From Actinopolyspora saharensis (lineage in GTDB: Bacteria; Actinomycetota; Actinomycetes; Mycobacteriales; Pseudonocardiaceae): a stretch of DNA of 64,000 bases. Positions 1 to 7,832 of this stretch are shown piece by piece. A model generated the notes under the pieces. It searched no databases. It was not told where the DNA came from and saw only the letters and a list, made by a program, of their open reading frames with translations. Position 1 is the stretch's first letter. The number at the start of each line of letters is the position of its first letter. The translations under genes were made by a program, and so were the position numbers. The DNA is taken from positions 1,736,001 through 1,800,000 of the forward strand of contig NZ_FNKO01000002.1 in NCBI RefSeq assembly GCF_900100925.1, written 5' to 3'.

Positions 1-288
1 CCGGGGCGGGAACCAGTCGGCGCGGATGTAGAAGGAGTACAGCCTGCCGACCTCCTTGAGGTAGTTCAGGAAGGAGAACGGCGAGGTCGGGTCGGCCATG
101 CTCACCAGGTCGGCCAGGAACGGCGTCTGCAGGGTGCTGTTTTCCAGCATCATCCCGCTGTGCCAGTCGAAGTCGGGTTTCCTCTCCAGGAAGAGCCCGT
201 TGAGCTCGCCGATCGGCTCGGTCAGGCAGGCCAGTCCCAGGTTGAACGGCCCGACTCCGATGGCGATGAAGTCGTGCGTGGGTTGCAT
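1..288 (-). CDS. desB: L-lysine N6-monooxygenase, N-terminal part (siderophore biosynthesis)
   Basis: Only the first 96 codons are present; the gene runs off the left edge. The protein opens with a flavin-binding segment, [18 protein letters not shown], typical of the FAD/NADPH-dependent lysine/ornithine N-hydroxylases (IucD/PvdA/SidA family). The conserved [20 protein letters not shown] region follows. These enzymes hydroxylate the terminal amine that becomes a hydroxamate iron ligand. It lies 58 nt downstream of the PLP decarboxylase on the same strand, the desA-desB order of desferrioxamine clusters. Lysine (or cadaverine) as substrate is inferred from that partner. The ATG at 286-288 is the only sensible start. 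Transcription probably comes from the iron-box promoter near 2070-2108. Confidence 0.88.
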   Translation of the reverse strand, partial: MQPTHDFIAIGVGPFNLGLACLTEPIGELNGLFLERKPDFDWHSGMMLENSTLQTPFLADLVSMADPTSPFSFLNYLKEVGRLYSFYIRADWFPPR

Positions 289-346
289 CCGTGCTCCGGT
301 TCGTCGTGTTCTCGGCTGGTTCGGCGCTGTTCGAGCCGAACTTCGA

Positions 347-1894
347 TCAGCTGGCTCGGCGCTGTTCGAGTTCCCGGGCGGTTCCGTGCTCCTCCAGGTA
401 CTGTCCGGCGTGTTCGGCCACGAGCTCGAGCACCGCGGTGATGTCGGCGCGCGTGGCCCTCGGGTTGAGCAGGGTGAACTTCAGGTGGTTGCGCCCGTCC
501 ACGACCGTCTCCGCGATCGCAGCCTCCGCCGAGTCGTAGAGCGCGCCGCGGGCGTGCAGGTTCGCCCGGTCGCAGAGCTCGGGGTCGATGTCGGCGCGCG
601 GGACGTAGCGGAACACCAGCGTGCTGAGCTCGGGGCGGGTGACCACTTCGAAGCGGGGGTCGGCGTTCAGCGCCTCCCAGGCCTGCTGGGCCAGGTCCAG
701 CACGTCGTCGAAGAGCTCGCCGAGGGCGTCCGGCCCCATCGTGCGCAGCGTGAGCCAGAGCTTGAGCGCGTCGAACCTCCGCGTGGTCTGGATGCTCTTG
801 TCCACCTGGTTCGGGATCAGCTGCTGCGCGTGGCGCTCCGGATTGAGGTAGTCGGCGTGGTAGGTGACGTGGCGCAGCGTCTCCCGGTCCCGCACCAGCA
901 CGGCGCTGGAGCTGACCGGCTGGAAGAAGGACTTGTGGTAGTCGACCACCACCGAGTCGGCGTGCTCGATCCCGGTCAGGGACGGGCCCTTGCCGGAGAT
1001 CAGCAGCCCGCAGCCGTAGGCCGCGTCCACGTGCATCCAGACCCCGGCTCGGGCGCAGCTGCCCGCTATCTCCAGGAGCGGGTCGATGCTGCCGAAGTCC
1101 GTGGTGCCCGCGGTGGCGACCACGGCCATCGGGGTCAGCCCCCGGTCGCGGCAGTCGTCCAGCGCGGCGTCCAGCGCGGACGGGACCATCCGCCGCTGCT
1201 CGTCGCAGTCCACCGGGATCACCGATTCGGAGCCGAGCCCGAGCAGCTTGGCCGCCTTGACGATGCTGAAGTGGCTGTCGCGGGAGGTCAGGATCCGCAT
1301 CCTGGAGAGCCGCTCGCCGGTGTCGGCGGTGTCCTCCTGCGCTGCCAGGGCCTGCTCGCGGGCCAGCAGCAGGGCCTGCAGGTTGGACTGGGTCCCTCCG
1401 CTGGTGAACACCCCGTCGGCCTGCTCGCCCAGTCCGACGCGGCCGGTGGTCCAGTCGATCAGCTGTTGTTCGATGAACGTGCCGCCCGCGCTCTGGTCCC
1501 AGGTGTCCAGTGAGGAGTTGATCGCCGAGCCGATGGCCTCGGCGAGCAGCGCCGGGATGACGACCGGGCAGTTGAGGTGGGCCAGGTAGCGCGGGTGGTG
1601 GAAGTGGACCGCGTCGCGGAGGTAGACCTTCTCCAGTTCGTCCAGCGCCTCGCTCGTGTCGCGCAGCGGGGCGTCCAGGTCGATCCGCTTGGTCTCCGGC
1701 TCGAGCTGTTCCGGCCGGATTCCGGTGGTGGGCCTGTCGCGTCCGGTGAGCTCACCGATCACGCGTTCGACGCCCTGCAGGACCGATGAGCGGTAGGCGG
1801 CGGTGTTGTGCTCGTCCAGCAGGTTCTCGCGCGGATCGTCCCGCTGTGCTGGTGTTCCGGACGGTTCCTCGTGCTGGTGGGCGAGGAAACTCAT
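347..1894 (-). CDS. desA: PLP-dependent decarboxylase, lysine decarboxylase type
   Basis: This 515-residue protein belongs to the group II PLP decarboxylases (pyridoxal_deC fold, DABA/lysine decarboxylase branch). The cofactor lysine is in DYHKSFFQ (Lys321), and HVDAAYG carries the Asp that contacts the pyridine nitrogen. The product, cadaverine, would feed hydroxamate siderophore assembly with the monooxygenase downstream. The frame is open 59 codons further upstream, but that extension is Arg/Pro-rich and runs into the iron boxes. The ATG at 1892-1894, preceded by GGAGGAC, is therefore the start and leaves a leader of roughly 180 nt. Whether lysine or another diamino acid is the substrate cannot be decided from sequence alone. 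Confidence 0.88.
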   Translation of the reverse strand: MSFLAHQHEEPSGTPAQRDDPRENLLDEHNTAAYRSSVLQGVERVIGELTGRDRPTTGIRPEQLEPETKRIDLDAPLRDTSEALDELEKVYLRDAVHFHHPRYLAHLNCPVVIPALLAEAIGSAINSSLDTWDQSAGGTFIEQQLIDWTTGRVGLGEQADGVFTSGGTQSNLQALLLAREQALAAQEDTADTGERLSRMRILTSRDSHFSIVKAAKLLGLGSESVIPVDCDEQRRMVPSALDAALDDCRDRGLTPMAVVATAGTTDFGSIDPLLEIAGSCARAGVWMHVDAAYGCGLLISGKGPSLTGIEHADSVVVDYHKSFFQPVSSSAVLVRDRETLRHVTYHADYLNPERHAQQLIPNQVDKSIQTTRRFDALKLWLTLRTMGPDALGELFDDVLDLAQQAWEALNADPRFEVVTRPELSTLVFRYVPRADIDPELCDRANLHARGALYDSAEAAIAETVVDGRNHLKFTLLNPRATRADITAVLELVAEHAGQYLEEHGTARELEQRRAS

Positions 1895-2066
1895 GACCCG
1901 TCCTCCTCGGTGCTCGGTGTTGCGCTGATCGTTTCGGGGCCTGTGGCGGGGGCGAGGGGGTGTTCGAGCTGTGGTGAGCGCGAGCGGCGCGCGCCGCTCG
2001 GCACTCCGGACGGACGGCGTCCCGTGCTGCTGTTCGGTGTCGGGCGGTTCGTGGCACGACCTCCTG

Positions 2067-2108
2067 AGCAAGGTTAGCCTAACTTTCCGAGAACTTAGGC
2101 TAACCTAT
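2067..2108 (-). promoter_or_regulatory. Tandem DtxR/IdeR (DmdR)-type iron boxes
   Basis: Two copies of the 12-base core TTAGGCTAACCT lie in inverted orientation. One is on the minus strand (about 2073-2084) and one on the plus strand (2095-2106). This core is the centre of the 19-bp actinobacterial iron box TTAGGTTAGGCTAACCTAA; each copy matches about 14 of 19 positions. They sit just upstream of the siderophore genes, so iron-loaded DtxR/IdeR repressor should shut off desA-desB. The dimer-binding function is known for the family; binding here is inferred. Confidence 0.88.
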
Positions 2109-2270
2109 ATCGCGCTCGCTGTGGCGTGACAACGTTCACGTTCGCGATCAGCGCCGAACCCGAACGGCGCGCTGCCCGAGCGGTGCCACTCGTGCTGAGC
2201 CGAAGAGGTTGAGCGGGGCGAACGGGAGGAACTCGCGGGAGATCGGCCCCGCGTCGCCGGGCTGCGCAGG

Positions 2271-4160
2271 TCAGCGGGAGCTGTCGCGCAGCGCGCGGAT
2301 CCGCTCCAGCAGCTTGTCCACCCGCTGCCTGCCGGTGGTCAGCTCCTCCAACCTCCGGTCCACGGTGCGCAGCTGCCGGTTCCGCTCGGCCGAGTCCAAC
2401 CGCAACGTGCGGTCGATCTCACGCAGCTCGCCCTCGATCGCCTCGACCCGCTTGGCCAGCGCTTCGTCCAGGGCCAGGGACAACTGCTGCTCGGCCTCGA
2501 TGAGCTGCTCCGAGACCAGCTGCTCCAGCGTGGAGCGAGCCTCGGCGACGACCTCGGTCAACCACTGCTTCACGTGCTGCTTGTCCGCCGCGTGCCTGCG
2601 CGTGCGGGCCATCCACCACCCCGCGCCCAGTCCCAGCGCGATCGTCACCGGCAGCACCACCGGGTTCAGCGCGCCCACCCCGACGCCGGCCAGCGGCAGC
2701 GCGGCGGCACGGCCCACCCCGAGCCCACCGGAGACCCCCATGAAGACCAGCAGCTTGTCCTCGGCCGTCGGCGGGCGCTTGTCCGGGTGGCGCAACGCGA
2801 CCGGAGCCCTGTCGCCCCTGGCGAGCTGGGAGCGGATCACGTTCAGCTCCTCGGCGGAGAACAGCTCGGCCAGGCAGGACCCGGCCACTTCGTCCAACCG
2901 GGTGGACAACAGCTCGGCGATCCGCCCGGACACCAGCTGCAGGGCCGAGTCGACCTGCTGGGGGAGCTGTTCCAGCCGGGTCCGGTCGGCGGCGTCGATC
3001 TCGCGCCGGAACCGGCTCTGCACCTCGCGCACCCGGTCGGAGACCTCGTGGTTGACCTCCACCCGCGTGCGCTGGATCTGCCCCCTGAGCCGCACCTGCC
3101 AGCCGCGCGTGGAGGACTTGCGCTCGGCGGTCAGCTCGTCGCGCCTGCTGCGCAGCGACTCGGCCTCCTGCTCGCCCGAGCTCAGCGCGCGCCTCTCGGC
3201 CTCCAGTCTGGACACGAGCTCGTCCAGCACCGTGGACAACCCGCGCATGGTGTTGGCCTCGCCGAGCATCGCCGAGTGGTCCGCGAGCAACCGGCGCAGC
3301 GCGGAGCGCAGCTCCGCGATCCCGGAGCGCTGCCACAGCTCTTCGACCTTCCGCGCGTCCGGTGCCCGCCCGGCGAGTTCGGCCATGCGCGCCGAAACCG
3401 GGTGGAAGGGGGCCTCGGCGAAGCGGGGGGCGTGCTCGGCGAGCAGCTTCCTGTTCTCCTCCAGGACGCGTCGCCACCCGCGGTGCTGATCGGTCCTGGT
3501 CAGCGCGAACAGCACGGTCTCGACCCGGTCACTGACCCCGCGCAGGAAGTCCAGCTCGCCACGCCCCAGCGGAGCCGAGGCGTCCACGACGAACAGCAGC
3601 GCCGTCGCCGAGGCGGCGGCCTCGGCGGCCAGCTCGTCGTGGACCGACTCGAGCCCGCCCACACCGGGCGTGTCGACCACAGTCAGCTCCTCGAGCAGCT
3701 CGATCGGGGCGTCGACCCTGATGTAGCGGGTCGGAAGCTCCCCGTGCGGGGGCTGCCCGGTGCCCGCGACCCGCTGCTCCAGCTCGTCCAGCCCGAACCG
3801 GAGCGGTCCGTCGCGCGCCGGGTGGCACGCGTACCCGGCCCGCTCGGAGCCGTGCTGGAACCACAGGTAGGTCGAGGTGGTCGCGCTCACGTCCACAGGG
3901 GACAGTTCAGGCTCGCCCAGCAGCGCGTTGACCAGCGAGCTCTTGCCGCGGTTGGTCTCCCCGAGTACGACCACGCTCGGCGTGCGCGGTCGCTCCGCGC
4001 GGATCCGCTCCACCCACTCGGCCGCATCCGGATCGACCTCGCGCAGCAGTGCGGACAGGGACTCGCGGGTCTGCTTGACCTGGGTGGGCAGCTGAGCGGC
4101 TGCCGCCACGTCGGCGCCGGGCAGCTGATCGATCGGGGAGTTCGGTGAGTTCGACGGCAT
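2271..4160 (-). CDS. Dynamin-like GTPase, membrane-associated (A)
   Basis: This 629-residue bacterial dynamin-like protein has a G1 loop GETNRGKSS (about residues 67-75), a G3 DTPGVGG and a G4-like LTRTDQ. Long charged helices (about 290-440) follow. A hydrophobic segment around residues 475-530 includes two glycine-rich stretches (FMGVSGGLGVGRAAALPLAG and VVLPVTIALGLGAGWW) able to dip into or cross the membrane. A C-terminal coiled-coil region closes the protein. This is the layout of IniA/IniC and DynA/DynB, which act in membrane repair or division-septum stability. The ATG at 4158-4160 has GGAAG upstream. It is the last gene of a run with a GrpE-like protein and a second dynamin. Confidence 0.85.
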   Translation of the reverse strand: MPSNSPNSPIDQLPGADVAAAAQLPTQVKQTRESLSALLREVDPDAAEWVERIRAERPRTPSVVVLGETNRGKSSLVNALLGEPELSPVDVSATTSTYLWFQHGSERAGYACHPARDGPLRFGLDELEQRVAGTGQPPHGELPTRYIRVDAPIELLEELTVVDTPGVGGLESVHDELAAEAAASATALLFVVDASAPLGRGELDFLRGVSDRVETVLFALTRTDQHRGWRRVLEENRKLLAEHAPRFAEAPFHPVSARMAELAGRAPDARKVEELWQRSGIAELRSALRRLLADHSAMLGEANTMRGLSTVLDELVSRLEAERRALSSGEQEAESLRSRRDELTAERKSSTRGWQVRLRGQIQRTRVEVNHEVSDRVREVQSRFRREIDAADRTRLEQLPQQVDSALQLVSGRIAELLSTRLDEVAGSCLAELFSAEELNVIRSQLARGDRAPVALRHPDKRPPTAEDKLLVFMGVSGGLGVGRAAALPLAGVGVGALNPVVLPVTIALGLGAGWWMARTRRHAADKQHVKQWLTEVVAEARSTLEQLVSEQLIEAEQQLSLALDEALAKRVEAIEGELREIDRTLRLDSAERNRQLRTVDRRLEELTTGRQRVDKLLERIRALRDSSR

Positions 4161-4212
4161 GGGCTTCCGCTGTGGAGGAGGACGCGGACGGGTGTGCTCG
4201 TTCGGGGAGTGA

Positions 4213-4614
4213 TCAGTCGCGCGGAGAGCGCGCCGTCCCCGGGGGCAGCTGGTACACCACCACCACCGGCGGGCGCAACATGCGGCCGCGATCGGCGAAC
4301 CCGAGGGTCTCGGTCTCGGCTATGAGCCCGTCCAGCGTGTGGTCCGCGGTGTGGACCGTGCCGCCCGCTTCGTGCCGGGCCGGGTCGAAGGGCTCTCCCC
4401 GCGGGCGCAACGCCGTCACCCCGATCGAGTTCATGCCTTCTTCCAGGCGCTCGGTCACCCCGGTGCTGCGCGCCCTGTCGTAGGCGTACATGCACAGGTG
4501 GATCAGCGTCTCCCGCTCGGCCAGGGCCCGGTCCAGCGGATCGACGAGTGGTTCGTTGCTCAAAGCGGCCATGTGCTTTCCGAATTCGGTGTCGTCGTCT
4601 CGCACCGTGATCAC
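4213..4614 (-). CDS. GrpE-domain protein within a dynamin operon
   Basis: This is a 133-residue protein starting with GTG at 4612-4614. Its C-terminal half matches the GrpE beta domain: a GVTALRPRGEPFDPARHEA-like stretch, then a GFADRGRMLRPPVVVVYQ-like end, comparable to GrpE GEPFDPNLHEAV...LGDRVLRPAMVVV. The N-terminal half is far shorter than the long dimerisation helix of true GrpE. It lies 52 nt upstream of dynamin A and about 150 nt downstream of dynamin B on the same strand. It is probably a nucleotide exchange factor for a dedicated Hsp70-like partner, but no Hsp70 gene is visible in the window. The family call is solid; the partner is inference. Confidence 0.75.
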   Translation of the reverse strand: MITVRDDDTEFGKHMAALSNEPLVDPLDRALAERETLIHLCMYAYDRARSTGVTERLEEGMNSIGVTALRPRGEPFDPARHEAGGTVHTADHTLDGLIAETETLGFADRGRMLRPPVVVVYQLPPGTARSPRD

Positions 4615-4765
4615 GGCGGGACGATCTGCGCGGGCTGTCGGCGACGTCGTGCGTGCCTGGTCGCCTTCGACGCGAACGCGCCTCGCCCCGGTTCCACCTC
4701 CGGGTGAAAATCCCGAGCTCGGCGCCCTGCCCGCGGGCCGGTCCCCCCCGGGGCGCGGCCGGGTG

Positions 4766-6298
4766 TCAGCGCAGCTGGCGCCAGATCAGGAAGTACGCGC
4801 GGTGCACCACGTGCGCCACCCGGCTCTGGGCCGGGGTGGCCCCCAGCGAGGCGAACGAGCGCCACCACTTCGCCCGCTCCAGCGCGAACTCGGTCAGCCG
4901 CTCGACGGGGGATCCGGGCATCCCCAGCCGCTCGGAGAAGTCCTCGGAACCGCCGAGTCGCAGGACCTCGTCGAGCAGGTCGGGCGGCAGCGTGACCGCT
5001 CCGGACGAGATCATGGTCAGCGCCTCGAGCAGCCTGAGCTGGTGCGCCTGCGGCTGGGTCAGCAGGCCCTCCAGCGCGGCGTGCAGCCGTGCGCGCTCGG
5101 TCGGGTCCGCGCAGGACTGCGCCACGGCGGCGACCGAGGCGAGTCCCGCGGCGGCCTTGATGCCGTCCGCGCGGCCGCGGAACACCGAGTTGATCCGGCT
5201 CAGCAGCGCGGACAGCCCGGAGGCCTCGTGCAGCCTGCTCCGCAGCCGCCCCGCGGTGATGTGCGGATCGGCGTCGATCTCCTCCAGGGCGCACCGGACG
5301 CCGTGCAGGTCCAGCAGTTCCAGCAGCCGTGCCCGCGTGTCGGCGGGAACTTCGCACTCCCACTCGGTGAACAGGTCCGCCGAGATCAGCATGGTCTCGC
5401 GCGTCGCCCCGTCCAGCGCGGCCAGCCGGTGCAGCGCTTCGGCGTCGGAGGAGGTGAACTCGCCGGACTCGGAGGTCTCGGCGAGCAGCCCGATCAGCGG
5501 CAGCACCTCGGCGACGCGTGGTTTGAGCTGCCGTTCCTGCTCGACCGCCAGCGCCCGTGCCGCCGTCCACGGCTCGCCCGCGCCGCCGCTGACCGAGTCC
5601 GGGTCGATCGCGTCCGCCTTGTTCAGCACGCCGAGCGCGTTGACCGGGCCGGAGGGGCGGCTGCCCGTGGCCGCCTTGAACGTGGACAGGGCCTGCCGGT
5701 CGTCGGCCCGCACCGACCGGGTGATCACGTGGAGCACCGCCTCGGCTCCCGCCACGGCCGCGTGCGAAACGGGGTCGAGTCGTTCGGAGTCCGCGCCCTC
5801 CTGCCCCCCGTTGCCGAGCACGGCTTCGGTGCGGGCGACCGAGTCGTCGTCCAGGGAGCCCAGCCCGGGGGTGTCGATCACGGTCAGGTCGCGCAGCACG
5901 GCGTTGGTCAGGTACGCCTCGACGTGTGACACCCGCTCCGGGCGTACCCCCAGGTCGGTGGGGATGGCCCCCTCGGCGGTGAACGGCAGGGAGTACTTGT
6001 TCCCGTCGAGCAGGACGACCTCGATCCGGTCGACCGTCCCGTACTGGAACCGGGTGACCAACTTCGTGCACTCGCCCACGTCGGTGGGCGCGACCCGACG
6101 TCCGATCAGGGCGTTGACCAGTGTGGACTTCCCCGACTTGATTCGCCCCACCACGGCGAGCTGCAGCGGAGCGCTCAGCCGGTCGAGCACCTCGCCCAGG
6201 CCGGTGGCGGCTCGCTGCCCGACGCGCGGGCGCACCTCCGCGCACAGCCGCGCCACGGCGGCGGAGAGCGGGCCGCGCACGCGCTGATGAGTGGTCAA
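4766..6298 (-). CDS. Dynamin-like GTPase (B)
   Basis: A 510-residue dynamin-family GTPase with G1 GRIKSGKST (residues 51-59), G3 DTPGLGSLD and G4 LNKAD. Unlike its partner it has no obvious membrane segment, and its C-terminal half is helical. Paired dynamins where only one carries a membrane anchor resemble IniA/IniC and DynA/DynB, which assemble as hetero-oligomers. The start appears to be TTG (6296-6298) preceded by AAGGTGG; no better ATG or GTG exists nearby. It is the first gene of a three-gene minus-strand run with the GrpE-like gene and dynamin A. Confidence 0.82.
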   Translation of the reverse strand: MTTHQRVRGPLSAAVARLCAEVRPRVGQRAATGLGEVLDRLSAPLQLAVVGRIKSGKSTLVNALIGRRVAPTDVGECTKLVTRFQYGTVDRIEVVLLDGNKYSLPFTAEGAIPTDLGVRPERVSHVEAYLTNAVLRDLTVIDTPGLGSLDDDSVARTEAVLGNGGQEGADSERLDPVSHAAVAGAEAVLHVITRSVRADDRQALSTFKAATGSRPSGPVNALGVLNKADAIDPDSVSGGAGEPWTAARALAVEQERQLKPRVAEVLPLIGLLAETSESGEFTSSDAEALHRLAALDGATRETMLISADLFTEWECEVPADTRARLLELLDLHGVRCALEEIDADPHITAGRLRSRLHEASGLSALLSRINSVFRGRADGIKAAAGLASVAAVAQSCADPTERARLHAALEGLLTQPQAHQLRLLEALTMISSGAVTLPPDLLDEVLRLGGSEDFSERLGMPGSPVERLTEFALERAKWWRSFASLGATPAQSRVAHVVHRAYFLIWRQLR

Positions 6299-6468
6299 AC
6301 CCAGCCACCTTCGCCGATCTCACGTGTCCCCAGGGCCGCTCCCGTCACCCGCCGGTGCCCCGAGCAGGAGGGCGATCCCCGGTGGACGAAGCGGCGCGGA
6401 GAAGTCTAGGGGGAGCGCGCGGACCCGTGTGCGGCCAGGAGCGCAACTACGCGGCACCGCTCGACGAC

Positions 6469-6510
6469 GGCCCCGGTGGAACGTTTCGCGCGAGAAGTCC
6501 CACCGGGGCC
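6469..6510 (-). terminator. GC-rich hairpin downstream of the aldose epimerase gene
   Basis: An 11-bp perfect stem, GGCCCCGGTGG (6469-6479) with CCACCGGGGCC (6500-6510), encloses a 20-nt loop. It sits between the end of the epimerase gene and the dynamin operon, both on the minus strand. There is no U-tract, as is common for actinobacterial terminators. Confidence 0.55.
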
Positions 6511-6526
6511 CGCGGAGCACGAGCTC

Positions 6527-6585
6527 GGCCAGCGCCTCAGCCCGCCGAGCGCCTCAGTTCGCCGAGCGCCTCAGTTCGCCGAGCG
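6527..6585. repeat. 17-bp tandem repeat overlapping the epimerase stop codon
   Basis: Two perfect copies of GCCGAGCGCCTCAGTTC (6544-6560 and 6561-6577) are flanked by a degenerate copy on the left (about 6527-6543) and the first 8 bases of a further copy on the right. In the epimerase frame (minus strand) each unit reads through TGA. The repeat therefore duplicated the C-terminal Ser-Ala-Asn-stop codons and the bases after them. Confidence 0.8.
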
Positions 6586-7641
6586 CAGCCCCCACGTGGC
6601 CGCGTGCCGCTCACCCGGTTGCAGCACGCGTACGGCCTCGCCGGTGACGAACGCGTTCGGCGGGCAGGTGTTCGGCTCGACGGTGATGCCCGACCGGGCC
6701 GGTTGCTCGCGGCTCTCACTCGGGGCGTCGTCGGTGTAGACCTGCAGGTAGCCGTAGGCCTCGTCCATCCAGAGCAGCACCTGCCCGCCGTCCTCGAGCC
6801 CGAACCGCACGACCGCGTTGCCGTGCTCGTCCCGCGCGAGGTCCTTGAACGCGGTGTCCATCTCGGTGGAGCCGATCTCGCGGCCCTCGCGGAAGTCGTA
6901 CTCCGTGCCGGAGACCGCGGCGGTTCCGGTCGGGATGAGCCGGTCGTCGGTGCGGTAGTACGTCTCGGCGGGCAGCCGCAGTCTCATCCGGTCGGTGCCG
7001 CCGGGGCCTGCCGCCAGGTAGGTGTGGTTGGCCCAGCCGACGGGTGCCGCGCTGCTTCCCCGGTTCTCGGCGGTGAGCGTGCACCGCACGCCGTGGTGGT
7101 CCACGGTGTACTCGATCGAGAACTCCACGGAGAAGGGGTAGCCGTACTGCGGGTGCAGCAGGTACCGCAGCCGCACGCTGTCCGCCCCGTGGTGCACCGG
7201 CTCCCACTCGACGAAGTTCATCAGGCCGTGCAGCGCCGCCTGCCTGGACGGCTCGTTGATCGGGACCTGGAGCTGCTCGCCGCCGAACTCGTAGGACCCC
7301 TGGTCGATCCGATTGGGCCAGGGCAGGATGGTTTTCCCCTGGTAGCCCTCACCCGGGTCGTCGGGGGCGTGGGTCAGCAGCATCTCCGCGCCGTCCAGCC
7401 GCCAGGACAGCAGGGTCGCGGCCACTCCCGCGACGACGACGCGGTTGCGGCCCGAGCGGATCTCGTAGAGCCTGCCGTTGGCGGTCTGCTCGTACCGGCC
7501 GCGCCCCGGTCCGCGATGTCCGGGCGCCGGCTGCGCGGCGGCGGCCCCGGCCCCGAGGGCCGTTGCTGCCGTGCTCGCGGTGAGGGTGGTCAGCGCGCTG
7601 CGCCTGCTCCAGCCGCGCCCCGCGGTGGCGGAATCGCTCAT
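6571..7641 (-). CDS. Exported aldose 1-epimerase family protein
   Basis: A 356-residue protein of the galactose-mutarotase (GalM-like) superfamily. Residues 1-41 form a Tat-type signal: GWSRRSALTTL with twin arginines, a hydrophobic Ala-rich core and an AAAAQPA cleavage region. The beta-sandwich body includes LLSWRLDGAEML, the WPNRI sequence near a predicted sugar site, and a central ...GWANHTYLAAG segment carrying the family His. It should interconvert anomers of a sugar outside the cell. It follows the GH2 gene on the same strand but is separated from it by a very strong palindrome (7788-7821), so co-expression may be partial. The substrate is unknown. Confidence 0.82.
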   Translation of the reverse strand: MSDSATAGRGWSRRSALTTLTASTAATALGAGAAAAQPAPGHRGPGRGRYEQTANGRLYEIRSGRNRVVVAGVAATLLSWRLDGAEMLLTHAPDDPGEGYQGKTILPWPNRIDQGSYEFGGEQLQVPINEPSRQAALHGLMNFVEWEPVHHGADSVRLRYLLHPQYGYPFSVEFSIEYTVDHHGVRCTLTAENRGSSAAPVGWANHTYLAAGPGGTDRMRLRLPAETYYRTDDRLIPTGTAAVSGTEYDFREGREIGSTEMDTAFKDLARDEHGNAVVRFGLEDGGQVLLWMDEAYGYLQVYTDDAPSESREQPARSGITVEPNTCPPNAFVTGEAVRVLQPGERHAATWGLRSAN

Positions 7642-7787
7642 GAACGTCCTTTCCGGTCGAACCGTTCGTGTCGTGGATCGGTGCGGTCCGGTGCGGCCCC
7701 CCGCTCCGCGGGGGAGTCTTCCGCGGGGAGTCGAGCGGGCTCGCCCGGCGAGCTGCGGGAGGTCTCGACGCCACCGGACCGGTGGGA

Positions 7788-7821
7788 CCGGGCCGGGCGG
7801 CAGCGCTGCCGCCCGGCCCGG
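7788..7821. terminator. 34-bp perfect palindrome between the GH2 and epimerase genes
   Basis: The sequence is a perfect palindrome centred between 7804 and 7805. Each arm reads CCGGGCCGGGCGGCAGC, 17 bases with no spacer. It starts 12 nt after the GH2 stop codon and can form a hairpin or cruciform in either direction. It is probably a terminator or attenuator for the GH2 transcript. Confidence 0.65.
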
Positions 7822-7832
7822 AGAGCGGGGGA

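Noticed and set aside
98..1513. Plus-strand open frame opposite desA/desB
   Set aside because: It spans two real minus-strand genes and the space between them; the composition is typical of a shadow frame.
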